Assembly (NCBI GenBank): GCA_036269915.1
Contig: DATBDM010000114.1
Location: forward strand, 1-17,859
Reading direction: 5' to 3'
DNA from: DATBDM01 sp036269915
Lineage (GTDB): Bacteria > Actinomycetota > Thermoleophilia > Solirubrobacterales > Solirubrobacteraceae
DNA length: 17,859 nt
In this document: one piece after another, positions 6,720-13,860 of the stretch
Position numbering within the stretch: position 1 is the stretch's first letter
How the letters are laid out: every line of letters begins with the position of its first letter
Made by a program: the position numbers and the translations under genes
Notes under the pieces: model-generated
What the model saw: the letters and a program-made list of their open reading frames with translations, nothing else
Told to the model about the DNA's origin: nothing
The model's database searches: none

Positions 6720-6725
6720 ACCCTA
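6720..6725 (-). promoter_or_regulatory. Candidate -10 box (TAGGGT) of the LOG gene
   Basis: On the minus strand TAGGGT ends 8 nt before the LOG start codon. The 42-nt divergent gap must hold promoters for both strands; for the aldo/keto reductase the best candidate is a weaker TAGGCA at 6741-6746, 7 nt before its ATG. No -35 boxes are convincing. Confidence 0.4.
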
Positions 6726-6753
6726 GTGACTCGTCGCGGGTAGGCAGGCGTCC

Positions 6754-7770
6754 ATGCGCACCGCCCCCCTCGGACCACTCACCGTCTCCTCGCTGTGCCT
6801 CGGCACGATGCTGATGGGAGGCCGGACTCCCGTGGAGGAGTCCCACCAGATCCTCGACCGCTTCCTCGACGCCGGCGGCACGTTCCTCGACACCGCGGAC
6901 GTCTACGGCGACGGCGAGTCCGAGCGCACGCTCGCACCGTGGCTGGCGTCGCACCGCGACGAGGTCGTGCTCGCCACCAAGGTGCGCATGGAGGTCTCGG
7001 ACCCGCCGGGCGAGGGGCTCGCGCCCGACCGCATCCGGGCGGCCTGCGACGCGAGCCTGCGGCGCCTCGGCGTCGACGTCATCGACCTCTACCAGGTGCA
7101 CGCGCCCGATCCGGCCGTGCCGCTCGAGGACACGCTCGAGGCGCTGAACGGGCTCGTCGAGACGGGCAAGGTGCGCGCCCTCGGCGCGTCGAACTACCCG
7201 GCCTGGCTGCTCGCCTGGGCCGTCGCGACACAGGACCGCGAGGGCTGGGCGCCGTTCGTGAGCCTGCAGCCGCAGTACTCGCTCGTCGAGCGCTCGGCCG
7301 AGCTCGAGCTGCTGCCGTTCTGCCGCGCCGCCGGGCTCGGCGTGATCCCCTGGGGCCCGCTCGGCGCCGGCTTCCTCTCCGGCCGCTACCGCCGCGGCGA
7401 GGAGGCGCCCACCGGCTCGCGCATGGGCGACGCGCCCGACGACGTCGAGGAGGCGGTCCACCGCCGCGCGATCGAGCGCAACTTCCAGGTCGTCGACGCC
7501 GCCGAGGCGATCGCCCGCGACCGCGGCGCGACGCTGCCGCAGATCGCGCTCGCGTGGCTGCTGGGCGTCGAGGGCGTGACCGCGCCGATCGTCGGCCCGC
7601 GCACGCTCGAGCAGCTCGACGGCGTGCTCGGCGCGGACGCGATCGAGCTGACCGACGACGAGCGCGCCGCGCTCGAGGCACCGGCGCCGCCGCCCGTGGT
7701 CTATCCCAACCGGATGCTGACCGAGCAGACCGGCCTGGAGCGCTACTCGCTCCCGCTGCGGCGCGGCTAG
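6754..7770 (+). CDS. Aldo/keto reductase
   Basis: The protein has 338 residues, a full-length NADPH-dependent (alpha/beta)8-barrel oxidoreductase. The catalytic tetrad can be read: Asp46 in TFLDTADVYG, Tyr51, Lys76 in VLATKVR and His116 in DLYQVHAPD. The later motifs GASNYPAWLL, LQPQYSLVER (strand 6), IPWGPLGAGFLSGRY and the coenzyme loop GPRTLEQLDGVLGA are also present. It resembles the YajO/PhnW-neighbour style group (AKR11/12-like) that reduces aldehydes; the substrate is unknown. It has its own promoter region shared with the divergent LOG gene. Its TAG stop overlaps the TAG of the convergent aminotransferase-like gene inside one CTAG. Confidence 0.95.
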   Translation: MRTAPLGPLTVSSLCLGTMLMGGRTPVEESHQILDRFLDAGGTFLDTADVYGDGESERTLAPWLASHRDEVVLATKVRMEVSDPPGEGLAPDRIRAACDASLRRLGVDVIDLYQVHAPDPAVPLEDTLEALNGLVETGKVRALGASNYPAWLLAWAVATQDREGWAPFVSLQPQYSLVERSAELELLPFCRAAGLGVIPWGPLGAGFLSGRYRRGEEAPTGSRMGDAPDDVEEAVHRRAIERNFQVVDAAEAIARDRGATLPQIALAWLLGVEGVTAPIVGPRTLEQLDGVLGADAIELTDDERAALEAPAPPPVVYPNRMLTEQTGLERYSLPLRRG

Positions 7771-8840
7771 CGCAGGACGTCGAGCAGGCGCTCGAGGTCG
7801 GACTCGTCGTTCCAGGCGCCGACCGAGGCGCGCAGGTACGAGGTGCCGGGGAGGTCGCGGATGATCACGCCGGCCTCGGCGAGCGCGGCGCGTGTGGCGA
7901 GCGGATCCGCCTCCTCCCAGGAGACGAGCGTGGTGGGCGCGCGCGGGGCGACGACGCGGCCGCGCTGCTCGAGCCGCTCGGCGAGGTCGGCGGCGAGCGT
8001 GGCAGCGCGCGCGTACACCTCGGCCCAGCCGTAGGACTCGAGCGTCTCGATCGCCGCGAGCGAGAAGGCCACCACCTCGCGCGCCAGCGCGGGGGTGTCG
8101 TGGCGCGCGGCCTCGTCCTTGAGCGGCGTGTCGAGGCCCGCGGGTGACCCCGCGAAGCTCATGTAGCTCGGCGCGATCGCGCGCAGCCCGGCGCGGAAGC
8201 CCGGCTCGAGGTAGAGCACGCCGGTGCCGTCGGCGCCGCACAGCCACTTCTGGCCGGCCGCGGCGTACGCGGCGCAGCCCAGGGCGGCCATGTCCAGCGG
8301 CACCGCGCCGGCGCCCTGCGCGCCGTCGAGGATGACCGGCACGTCGAGCTCGGCGAGCGCGGCCGGGGCGACCTCGCCGCCGACCCAGGACACGTGCGAG
8401 CAGGCGACCAGCCGGGTCCTGGGCCTGACCGCGTCGGCGACGTCGCGCAGCGCCACCACGCGCACCTCGGCGCCGCGGTCGCGCGCGGCCCTGAGCGGCC
8501 CGAGCAGGCCGGGGTGCTCCTGGTCGGAGGTGATGATCTCGTCGCCGGGGCCGAGGTCCATCCCGGCGAGGACCATGCCGATGCCCTCGCTGGTGCCGGT
8601 GGCGAGCGCCACGTCGGCGGGGTCGGCGCCGAGCATGCGGGCGTAGGCGTCGCGCAGGCGGCCGTTGTTCGCCTGACGGGCCTCGAAGTGGGGGGTCCAG
8701 CGGCCGCGGGCGAGCTCGTCGTCGAGCGCCGCGCGGGCCGCGTCGGCCGCCGCCGCCGGCACCGGCCCGTCCGTGCCCGCGTTGAGGTACGCGAGCGAGC
8801 TGAGGACGGGAAACTCGGAGCGGAGGGCGGCGGCGTCCAT
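7767..8840 (-). CDS. Aminotransferase class V-fold PLP enzyme (cysteine desulfurase-like)
   Basis: The protein has 357 residues. It opens LRSEFPVLSSLAYLNAG, the usual start of class V enzymes. It has ATGTSEGIGMVLAG (phosphate-binding), the ACSHVSWVGG segment, PLP-binding Asp172 in VILDGAQGAGAVPLDM and the Schiff-base Lys198 in AAGQKWLCGADGTGVLYL. The fold covers cysteine desulfurases, kynureninase-like and isopenicillin N epimerase-like enzymes. I see no clear conserved Cys on a mobile loop, so desulfurase activity is not supported, and the WLCGADGTG loop resembles the epimerase-like group more. The start at 8840 has no Shine-Dalgarno sequence; a TAGATT box lies 10 nt upstream. Confidence 0.92.
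   Translation of the reverse strand: MDAAALRSEFPVLSSLAYLNAGTDGPVPAAAADAARAALDDELARGRWTPHFEARQANNGRLRDAYARMLGADPADVALATGTSEGIGMVLAGMDLGPGDEIITSDQEHPGLLGPLRAARDRGAEVRVVALRDVADAVRPRTRLVACSHVSWVGGEVAPAALAELDVPVILDGAQGAGAVPLDMAALGCAAYAAAGQKWLCGADGTGVLYLEPGFRAGLRAIAPSYMSFAGSPAGLDTPLKDEAARHDTPALAREVVAFSLAAIETLESYGWAEVYARAATLAADLAERLEQRGRVVAPRAPTTLVSWEEADPLATRAALAEAGVIIRDLPGTSYLRASVGAWNDESDLERLLDVLR
7776..7799 (+). terminator. Possible hairpin after the aldo/keto reductase gene
   Basis: A stem of GAC + TCGAGC pairs with GCTCGA + GTC around a 4-nt loop, with one G/G mismatch, starting 6 nt after the stop. It has no T-tract and lies in the coding end of the convergent gene. It may act as a weak terminator or be chance. 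Confidence 0.25.
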
Positions 8841-8850
8841 GCGGCGCGGG

Positions 8851-8856
8851 AATCTA
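8851..8856 (-). promoter_or_regulatory. Candidate -10 box (TAGATT) overlapping the Rpf-like gene's stop
   Basis: On the minus strand TAGATT ends 10 nt before the start of the PLP-enzyme gene. Its first three bases are the stop codon of the upstream Rpf-like gene. It is identical to the -10 box of the first gene in the window. No -35 box was found. Confidence 0.35.
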
Positions 8857-9435
8857 CCGTCCGCAGACGGGCCAGGGCGCTGAGCCCTGCTGGGCGTACA
8901 GCTGCGCCGCCCGGGCGTCCTGCTCGGCCTCGGAAGCGGCGGCGGGGTTGCCCGTGCCGCCGACCGACGCCCACGTGGACTGCGTGAACTGGTACTTGCC
9001 GTAGAACCCGTTGCCGGTGTCCGTCGCCGGGTTGCCGCCCGACTCGCAGGCGGCGATGGCCTGCAGCGTGGCCGACGGGGCGCCGGCGGTGCTGGCGGCG
9101 GGCGCGGGGGTGCGCGCCGCGGCCAGCTTCGTCCTCAGCGTCTTCACGCGGTGGTCGAGGACCGGCGTGACCGCCGTGCGCCCGTGCGTGCGCTCGTCCT
9201 TGATGTGGACCTTGCGGCCCTGCGCCTTGTCGAGCTTGCGCTTCAGGCTGATCGCCTGGCCGCGCAGCCGGTTCGCGCGCGTGGCGCGGTGGTGCGCCAC
9301 GAGGCTCTGCTGGTGGTCCAGCGGGGCGCGCAGCATGACCCGCGGCGGCGGGCCGTCGGGTCTGGCCTCGGCGGCGGCGGGCATGCCCAGCGCCGCGCCG
9401 GCGAGCACCACGGCGGTGGCTCTCGTCGTTCGCAT
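8854..9435 (-). CDS. Secreted Rpf-like transglycosylase
   Basis: The protein has 193 residues. The start at 9435 is preferred because it begins a signal peptide (MRTTRATAVVLAGAALGMPAAAEA) and has GGAG 10 nt upstream; an open frame reaching 9483 would add a poor Arg-rich leader. A basic, helical linker (about 40-110) is followed by the resuscitation-promoting-factor core (about 123-193): LQAIAACESGGNPATDTGNG, FYGKYQFTQSTW, and the end APWPVCGR. Glu131 of CESGG is the expected catalytic acid, and Cys130/Cys191 match the usual disulfide. Rpf proteins cleave peptidoglycan outside the cell and help dormant actinobacteria resume growth. The gene is divergent from thrS. Confidence 0.92.
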   Translation of the reverse strand: MRTTRATAVVLAGAALGMPAAAEARPDGPPPRVMLRAPLDHQQSLVAHHRATRANRLRGQAISLKRKLDKAQGRKVHIKDERTHGRTAVTPVLDHRVKTLRTKLAAARTPAPAASTAGAPSATLQAIAACESGGNPATDTGNGFYGKYQFTQSTWASVGGTGNPAAASEAEQDARAAQLYAQQGSAPWPVCGR

Positions 9436-9490
9436 CGATATCGATCTCCACGTCGGTCCTGGTCGCGAACGCCGTCGGCGCACGCGGGGA

Positions 9491-9555
9491 CCGGCTTGTT
9501 GTCTGATCGGACGGCGACCGCCCTCTGGCCTCGCTCTCCCGGTCTCACAAGCCGG
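9491..9555 (-). other. Inverted repeat in the leader of the Rpf-like gene
   Basis: Perfect 9-bp arms (9491-9499, CCGGCTTGT, and 9547-9555) enclose 47 nt rich in purines on the minus strand. If transcribed, this would fold into a domain closed by a 9-bp stem, 56 nt before the Rpf-like start. Some rpf genes carry c-di-AMP riboswitches, but the conserved core of that riboswitch is not visible here. Confidence 0.4.
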
Positions 9556-9596
9556 GGCGGCCAGCGGCAGCTCGCGCCATCGCGGCGGCGGACCCT

Positions 9597-9616
9597 AGCA
9601 GGGGCTTCTCCCTGCT
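9597..9616 (+). other. Short hairpin upstream of thrS
   Basis: AGCAGGG (9597-9603) and CCCTGCT (9610-9616) form a perfect 7-bp stem with a 6-nt loop. It lies upstream of the likely thrS transcription start and 160 nt upstream of the divergent Rpf-like gene. It has no T-tract. Its role is unknown; it could bind a regulator. Confidence 0.35.
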
Positions 9617-9639
9617 CGTGAGGAGATTCGAAGACCGAC

Positions 9640-9645
9640 TAGCAT
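9640..9645 (+). promoter_or_regulatory. Candidate -10 box (TAGCAT) of thrS
   Basis: TAGCAT ends 8 nt before the ATG at 9654, the layout expected for a leaderless mRNA. The only Shine-Dalgarno-like sequence (AGGAG, 9621-9625) is too far upstream to serve that ATG. No clear -35 box. Confidence 0.4.
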
Positions 9646-9653
9646 CCCCCGCC

Positions 9654-11654
9654 ATGCAGGTGACCCTCCCCGACGGCTCGGCCCGCGAGCTCCCCGACGG
9701 CGCCACCGGCGCCGATCTCGCCGCCTCGATCGGTCCCGGCCTCGCGCGCGCGGCGCTCGCGATCCGGATCGTCGACGAGGCGCGGCCGCACGACGCGTCG
9801 GCCTACGACGAGGGTCGGATCCTCGATCTCGCCGCCCCGCTGCCGGACGGGGCCCGGGTGGAGATCGTCACGCCGTCCGACGAGGATCTGGACGCGCTCA
9901 AGCTGATCCGCCACGACACGGCGCACGTGCTCGCCGAGGCCGTGCTCGAGCTCTATCCCGGCACGAAGGTCTCGATCGGGCCGCCGATCGACGACGGCTT
10001 CTACTACGACTTCGAGTTCCCCGACGGCGTCTCGCTCTCCGACGCCGACTTCGAGCGCATCGAGGCCAAGATGCGCGAGCACGTCAAGGCCGACGAGCCG
10101 TTCGTACGCGAGGAGGTGCCGGTCGGCGAGGCGATCGAGCGCTACCGCGAGCAGGGCCAGGACTACAAGGTCGAGCTGATCGAGGACCTGATCTCGAACC
10201 AGGGCATCGACTCCGTGACCTTCTACACCAACGGCGACTTCGTCGACCTCTGCCGCGGGCCGCACACGCCGTCGACGAAGCGCATCAAGGCCTTCAAGCT
10301 GCTGTCGGTGGCCGGCGCCTACTGGCGCGGCGACGCGAGCCGCACGATGCTCACGCGCGTCTACGGCACCGCGTTCCACGACAAGGCCGACCTCGAGGCG
10401 CACCTCGAGCGGCTCGAGGAGGCGCGGGCGCGCGATCACCGCAAGCTCGGCCGCGAGCTCGGGCTGTTCACCTGGTCTCCGGTCTCGCCCGGCGCGACCT
10501 TCTGGCTGCCCAAGGGCACCCAGCTCTTCAACCAGCTCGTCGCGCTCAACCGCTCGATGCAGGTCGAGCGCGGCTACGTCGAGGTCAAGACGCCGCTGCT
10601 CTATGAGTCCGAGCTGTGGAAGACCTCGGGGCACTGGGGCAAGTACCGCGAGAACATCTTCGTGTCCGAGTACGAGGGGCGCGAGTTCGGCCTCAAGCCG
10701 ATGAACTGCCCGGGCCACGCGCACCTGTTCGGGCTCGAGCGCTGGTCCTACCGCGACCTGCCCTATCGCTGCGCCGAGCCCGGGCTGCTGCACCGCCGCG
10801 AGCCGAGCGGCACGTTGCACGGGCTGATGCGCGTGCGCCATTTCATCCAGGACGACGCACACATCTTCTGCACCGAGGACCAGGTCGCCGACGAGGTCGG
10901 GCAGTGCCTGGACTTCGCCTTCGACATCTACCGGATGTTCGACTTCCCGGTCCACGTCGAGTTCTCGACCCGGCCGGAGAACCGGTTCGGGTCCGATGAG
11001 CTGTGGGACAAGATGGAGGGGATGCTCGAGCAGGCGCTCGAGACGTCCGGGCTCGACTACACGGTCAACGAGGGCGACGGCGCCTTCTACGCGCCGAAGA
11101 TCGACCTGCACATGACCGACTCGCTCGGGCGCTCATGGCAGATCGGCACGGTGCAGCTCGACTACATCCTGCCCGAGCGCTTCGAGCTCACCTACACCGG
11201 GGCCGACAACGCCGAGCACCGGCCGGTGATGATCCACCGCGCGCTGTTCGGCTCCTTCGAGCGCTTCATCGGGATCCTGCTCGAGCACTACGCCGGCGAG
11301 TTGCCGCTGTGGCTCGCGCCCGTCCAGGCCACCGTGCTCCCGCTGGCCGACCGCCATGCCGACTACGCCTACGAGGTCCGCGACGCGCTGAAGGCCGCCG
11401 GCCTGCGCGCCGCGGTCGACGACCGCACGGAGTCCGTCGGGCGCAAGATCCGCGACGCCGAGCTGGCCAAGACGCCCTACATGCTCGTGGTCGGCGACCG
11501 CGAGCGGGAGGCGGGCGCGGTCGCGCTGCGCCGCCATCGCGAGGGTGACGAGGGAACGCTGCCGATCGCCGAGGCGATCGAGCGCCTGGCCGCCGAGGTC
11601 GCGGCGCGCGGAAGGCCGCTGCTCGGCGGACCTGACGCCGAGGTCGCCGCCTGA
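9654..11654 (+). CDS. thrS: Threonyl-tRNA synthetase
   Basis: The protein has 666 residues from ATG 9654 (E. coli ThrRS has 642). An in-frame GTG at 9618 would add 12 residues outside the TGS domain, so it is not preferred. The domains run in order: TGS (about 1-62); the editing domain with HDTAH (His87/His91) and CRGPH (Cys200/His204), which removes Ser from tRNA-Thr; and the class II core (about 270-560) with zinc ligands Cys352 (MNCPGH), His403 (DDAHIF) and the His of MIHRALFGSFERF. Motif 2 is EPGLLHRREPSGTLHGLMRVR. Last comes the anticodon-binding domain (LAPVQATVLPLADRHADYA). It charges tRNA-Thr in the cytoplasm. It is followed after 112 nt by infC, which has its own promoter. Confidence 0.98.
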   Translation: MQVTLPDGSARELPDGATGADLAASIGPGLARAALAIRIVDEARPHDASAYDEGRILDLAAPLPDGARVEIVTPSDEDLDALKLIRHDTAHVLAEAVLELYPGTKVSIGPPIDDGFYYDFEFPDGVSLSDADFERIEAKMREHVKADEPFVREEVPVGEAIERYREQGQDYKVELIEDLISNQGIDSVTFYTNGDFVDLCRGPHTPSTKRIKAFKLLSVAGAYWRGDASRTMLTRVYGTAFHDKADLEAHLERLEEARARDHRKLGRELGLFTWSPVSPGATFWLPKGTQLFNQLVALNRSMQVERGYVEVKTPLLYESELWKTSGHWGKYRENIFVSEYEGREFGLKPMNCPGHAHLFGLERWSYRDLPYRCAEPGLLHRREPSGTLHGLMRVRHFIQDDAHIFCTEDQVADEVGQCLDFAFDIYRMFDFPVHVEFSTRPENRFGSDELWDKMEGMLEQALETSGLDYTVNEGDGAFYAPKIDLHMTDSLGRSWQIGTVQLDYILPERFELTYTGADNAEHRPVMIHRALFGSFERFIGILLEHYAGELPLWLAPVQATVLPLADRHADYAYEVRDALKAAGLRAAVDDRTESVGRKIRDAELAKTPYMLVVGDREREAGAVALRRHREGDEGTLPIAEAIERLAAEVAARGRPLLGGPDAEVAA

Positions 11655-11688
11655 GGCGAATCGGCGCTCGCGCGGCCTGGCCAGGGGC

Positions 11689-11694
11689 TATACT
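11689..11694 (+). promoter_or_regulatory. -10 box (TATACT) and leader of infC
   Basis: TATACT stands out in this GC-rich DNA and lies 72 nt before the infC ATG, giving a leader of about 65 nt. The leader can form a GCGGCG/CGCCGC stem around the AT-rich TATTTCTTGA loop just before the start. IF3 genes are often autoregulated through their leader, which is possible here but not shown. The same CTATACT sequence precedes rpmI. Confidence 0.5.
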
Positions 11695-11766
11695 GCACGG
11701 CGTTGACCAACACGCGTTCTCTGACAGCGCGGCGTATTTCTTGACGCGCCGCCGAAGCACAGCCTG

Positions 11767-12456
11767 ATGCCGGTCCCTCGTAGGTTCGACCGGCAACCGC
11801 CGGAGCGTGACTCCACCCGGATCAACGAGCGCATCCGCGTTCCCGAGGTCCGTCTCATCGACGAGACGGGCGCCCAGGTGGGGATCATGAAGACCCAGGA
11901 CGCCCTGCGCCAAGCGCAGGAGCGTGACCTCGACCTGGTCGAGGTGGCCCCGGGCGCCAAGCCGCCCGTATGCCGGATCCTGGACTACTCCAAGTACAAG
12001 TACGAGCAGACGCAGAAGCAGAAGTCCGCTCGCAAGCACCAGCAGCAGATCAACGTCCGCGAGATCAAGTTCCGGCCGAAGATCGCCCAGCACGACTACG
12101 ACACCAAGAAGGGCCATGTCGAGCGCTTCCTCAAGGGGCGCGACAAGGTCAAGGTGACGATCATGTTCCGCGGCCGCGAGATGGCCCATCCGGAGCGGGG
12201 GGAGATGATCCTCAACCGCCTCGCGGAGGACCTCGGCGAGCTCGCGATCGTCGAGCAGCGGCCCCAGCAGGACGGCCGCAACATGACGATGATGCTGGGT
12301 CCCGGCAAGGAGCCCGAGGCCGGGGACACCAACGGCGCGGCGACTGCGCCGGCCGAGGGTTCCGCAGCCGAGCCCGAGAAGCCCGCGCGGCGCCAGCCGC
12401 AGCAGCGCCCGGCCGGCTCCGCGAGCCCGGCCGAGCTCGAGCCCGACCAGATCTAG
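11767..12456 (+). CDS. infC: Translation initiation factor IF-3 with long C-terminal tail
   Basis: The protein has 229 residues. The N domain (about 17-88) has STRINERIRVPEVRLIDETG, DALRQAQERDLDLVEVAP, PPVCRILDYSKYKYEQ, and the basic linker KQKSARKHQQQINVREIKFR. The C domain (about 95-178) has HDYDTKKGHVERFLKGRDKV and FRGREMAHPERG. IF3 binds the 30S subunit and checks start-codon pairing. Residues 179-229 form an extra Ala/Pro/Glu/Gln-rich, probably disordered tail not present in E. coli IF3 (180 residues). The gene uses ATG, not the rare AUU start of E. coli infC. Its TAG stop overlaps the TAG of the convergent antiporter gene. The usual partners rpmI and rplT lie 3 kb further on. Confidence 0.97.
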   Translation: MPVPRRFDRQPPERDSTRINERIRVPEVRLIDETGAQVGIMKTQDALRQAQERDLDLVEVAPGAKPPVCRILDYSKYKYEQTQKQKSARKHQQQINVREIKFRPKIAQHDYDTKKGHVERFLKGRDKVKVTIMFRGREMAHPERGEMILNRLAEDLGELAIVEQRPQQDGRNMTMMLGPGKEPEAGDTNGAATAPAEGSAAEPEKPARRQPQQRPAGSASPAELEPDQI

Positions 12457-13694
12457 CCGTCCGATTGCGTCGCCGCCCGCTCCGCGGGCGGCGCGTTCGG
12501 TCGTTCGCGCATCGGGATGCCGAGCATCTGCGCGACGCGCGGCACGAGCCCGCCCTGCACGGCGACCGAGACGAGCACCACGACGAAGACCAGCGGGTAC
12601 ACGGCCCCGGCGCCGGGGACGCCCGCCAGCGTCGCGAGCGCGGCGAGCAGGATCGGCACCGCCCCCTTGAGCCCGCTCCAGGCGAGGAAGCCGAGCTCGG
12701 CGCGGCTGAGGTCGAAGGGCGTCAGCGTCAGCGCGACGGTCAGCGGCCGCGCGACCAGGCCGAGCACCAGGACGAGCACGAGCCCATGCAGCCAGGTCTC
12801 GCCCGAGATCGATCCGAGGTCGATCGTCAGGCCGAGCGCGACGAAGACGACGATCTCCGCGAGGCTCGCGAGCGCGCCCGAGAAGTCCTCGATCTCCGCC
12901 TTGTACGGGACGGAGGCGTCCGCGAGCAGCAGGCCGAGGATGAAGACGGCGAGGAAGCCGGAGCCGTCGGCGAGCGACGTGACGCCGTAGAGCGCGAGCG
13001 CCAGCAGCAGCACGAGCACGGGATGCAGCCCCTCGCTCGAGAGCCGCAGCCGCCGCAGCGCCGGGAGGATCGCGCGCGCCGCGACGAGCCCGAAGGCGAC
13101 CCCGAGGCCCATGGCCACCACGAACTCGCGCAGGATGACCAGCACCGAGGCGTCGTCATGGGTGGCGACCTCGATCATCCCCAGCATCAGCGCGATCCCG
13201 GCCGGGTCGTTCACGCCCGCCTCGCCCTCGAGCACCGTGCCCGAGCGACCCTCGATCTCGCGGCCGCCGAGCACGGAGAAGACGACGGCCGGGTCGGTGG
13301 GGGCGAGCGCGGCGCCGGCGATGCCGCTGAGCGTCCAGCTCAGCCCCAGCAGCCCGTGGGCGGCGACGGCGACCACGCCGGCGGTCAGGAAGGTGCCGAG
13401 GATGCCGGCGCTGAGCACGGGTCCTGCGCTGCGTCGCATCCGTCCCCAGCCGATGTCGAGGCCGCCGTTGAGCAGGATCACGACGAGCGCGACGACCGCG
13501 ATCCGCTCGACGGTCCGCATCGACATCGCCGAGCCGACCTGGTCCGAGACGCTCGCGGCGATGGCGGCCGCGACGAGGAACAGCACCGGTGCCGGGACCG
13601 GCAGCCGGTCGGCGACCCGGGTGGACAGGATCGCCAGCACGAGCGCGCCGGCGACGAGCAGGACGAGGAGGGCGAAATCGGCGATCTCGGGCAT
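12453..13694 (-). CDS. Cation/proton antiporter (CPA1-type, NhaP2-like)
   Basis: The protein has 413 residues with about 12 membrane helices. The start at 13694 (MPEIADFALLVLLVAGALVL) puts the first helix at the N-terminus; a TTG 60 nt upstream is less likely. Ion-binding signatures of the CPA family are visible: AALAPTDPAVVFSVL (Asp134) and EGRSGTVLEGEAGVNDPAGIAL (Asn162-Asp163, the ND pair of electroneutral CPA1 exchangers). VLGLVARPLTVAL and SGLKGAVPILLAALA follow. It lacks the long cytoplasmic TrkA_C domain found in full-length NhaP2/CvrA and ends in a short polar tail. It probably exchanges K+ or Na+ for H+ across the inner membrane. It is placed opposite to infC. Confidence 0.92.
   Translation of the reverse strand: MPEIADFALLVLLVAGALVLAILSTRVADRLPVPAPVLFLVAAAIAASVSDQVGSAMSMRTVERIAVVALVVILLNGGLDIGWGRMRRSAGPVLSAGILGTFLTAGVVAVAAHGLLGLSWTLSGIAGAALAPTDPAVVFSVLGGREIEGRSGTVLEGEAGVNDPAGIALMLGMIEVATHDDASVLVILREFVVAMGLGVAFGLVAARAILPALRRLRLSSEGLHPVLVLLLALALYGVTSLADGSGFLAVFILGLLLADASVPYKAEIEDFSGALASLAEIVVFVALGLTIDLGSISGETWLHGLVLVLVLGLVARPLTVALTLTPFDLSRAELGFLAWSGLKGAVPILLAALATLAGVPGAGAVYPLVFVVVLVSVAVQGGLVPRVAQMLGIPMRERPNAPPAERAATQSDG
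12471..12493 (+). terminator. Possible hairpin terminator after infC
   Basis: Perfect 10-bp arms (12471-12480 and 12484-12493, CGCCGCCCGC) with a 3-nt loop, 15 nt after the infC stop. There is no T-tract, so intrinsic termination is uncertain. The hairpin lies within the coding end of the convergent antiporter gene. Confidence 0.4.
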
Positions 13695-13752
13695 GGGCGG
13701 TCGAGTGCCGACCAGGCTTCCCGGCTCACCAGCTGCCGACCCTACCGAACCC

Positions 13753-13860
13753 AAGGGGTCAGACCCCTTTGGCTGCCGCGGGGTCTGACCCTCTTTACCT
13801 AAAGGGGGTCAGACCCTCTTTAGGTGCGCATGAGGGGGTCAGACCCTCTTTAGGTGCGCA
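13753..13860. repeat. Cluster of four GGGGTCAGACCC-type palindromic repeats
   Basis: Four copies of a GGGTCAGACCC core occur in about 110 bp. One is an arm-perfect palindrome at 13753-13769. One, inverted, at 13780-13791 pairs with the third copy to form a 16-bp stem (13781-13796 with 13801-13816, one mismatch, 4-nt loop). The third and fourth copies are parts of a tandem direct repeat: 13804-13830 equals 13834-13860 exactly (27 bp, 30-bp period). The cluster fills the gap between the antiporter start and the PhoX-like gene and overlaps the stop of the latter. It resembles REP-type extragenic palindromes. Confidence 0.9.

Noticed and set aside
6121..8247. 708-codon minus-strand frame running from the LOG gene upstream through the aldo/keto reductase
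   Set aside because: Only the LOG part (6121-6711) has protein-like sequence; the rest is antisense to a clear reductase.
9436..9653. c-di-AMP riboswitch before the Rpf-like gene or T-box before thrS
   Set aside because: I could not find the conserved riboswitch core (for example the GGGGTGAATCC or TCAGCTAACCTCG-like segments) or a T-box sequence.
9639..11111. 490-codon minus-strand frame opposite thrS
   Set aside because: Antisense shadow of thrS, with Val/Leu/Glu/Arg-biased composition and no recognisable motif.
11970..13802. 610-codon plus-strand frame across infC and the antiporter
   Set aside because: It is out of frame with infC and antisense to the antiporter, both well supported; composition is typical of a shadow frame.
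13753..13860. Possible CRISPR array
   Set aside because: Only four short cores, partly inverted, with spacing that is not regular apart from one tandem pair; no cas genes nearby.
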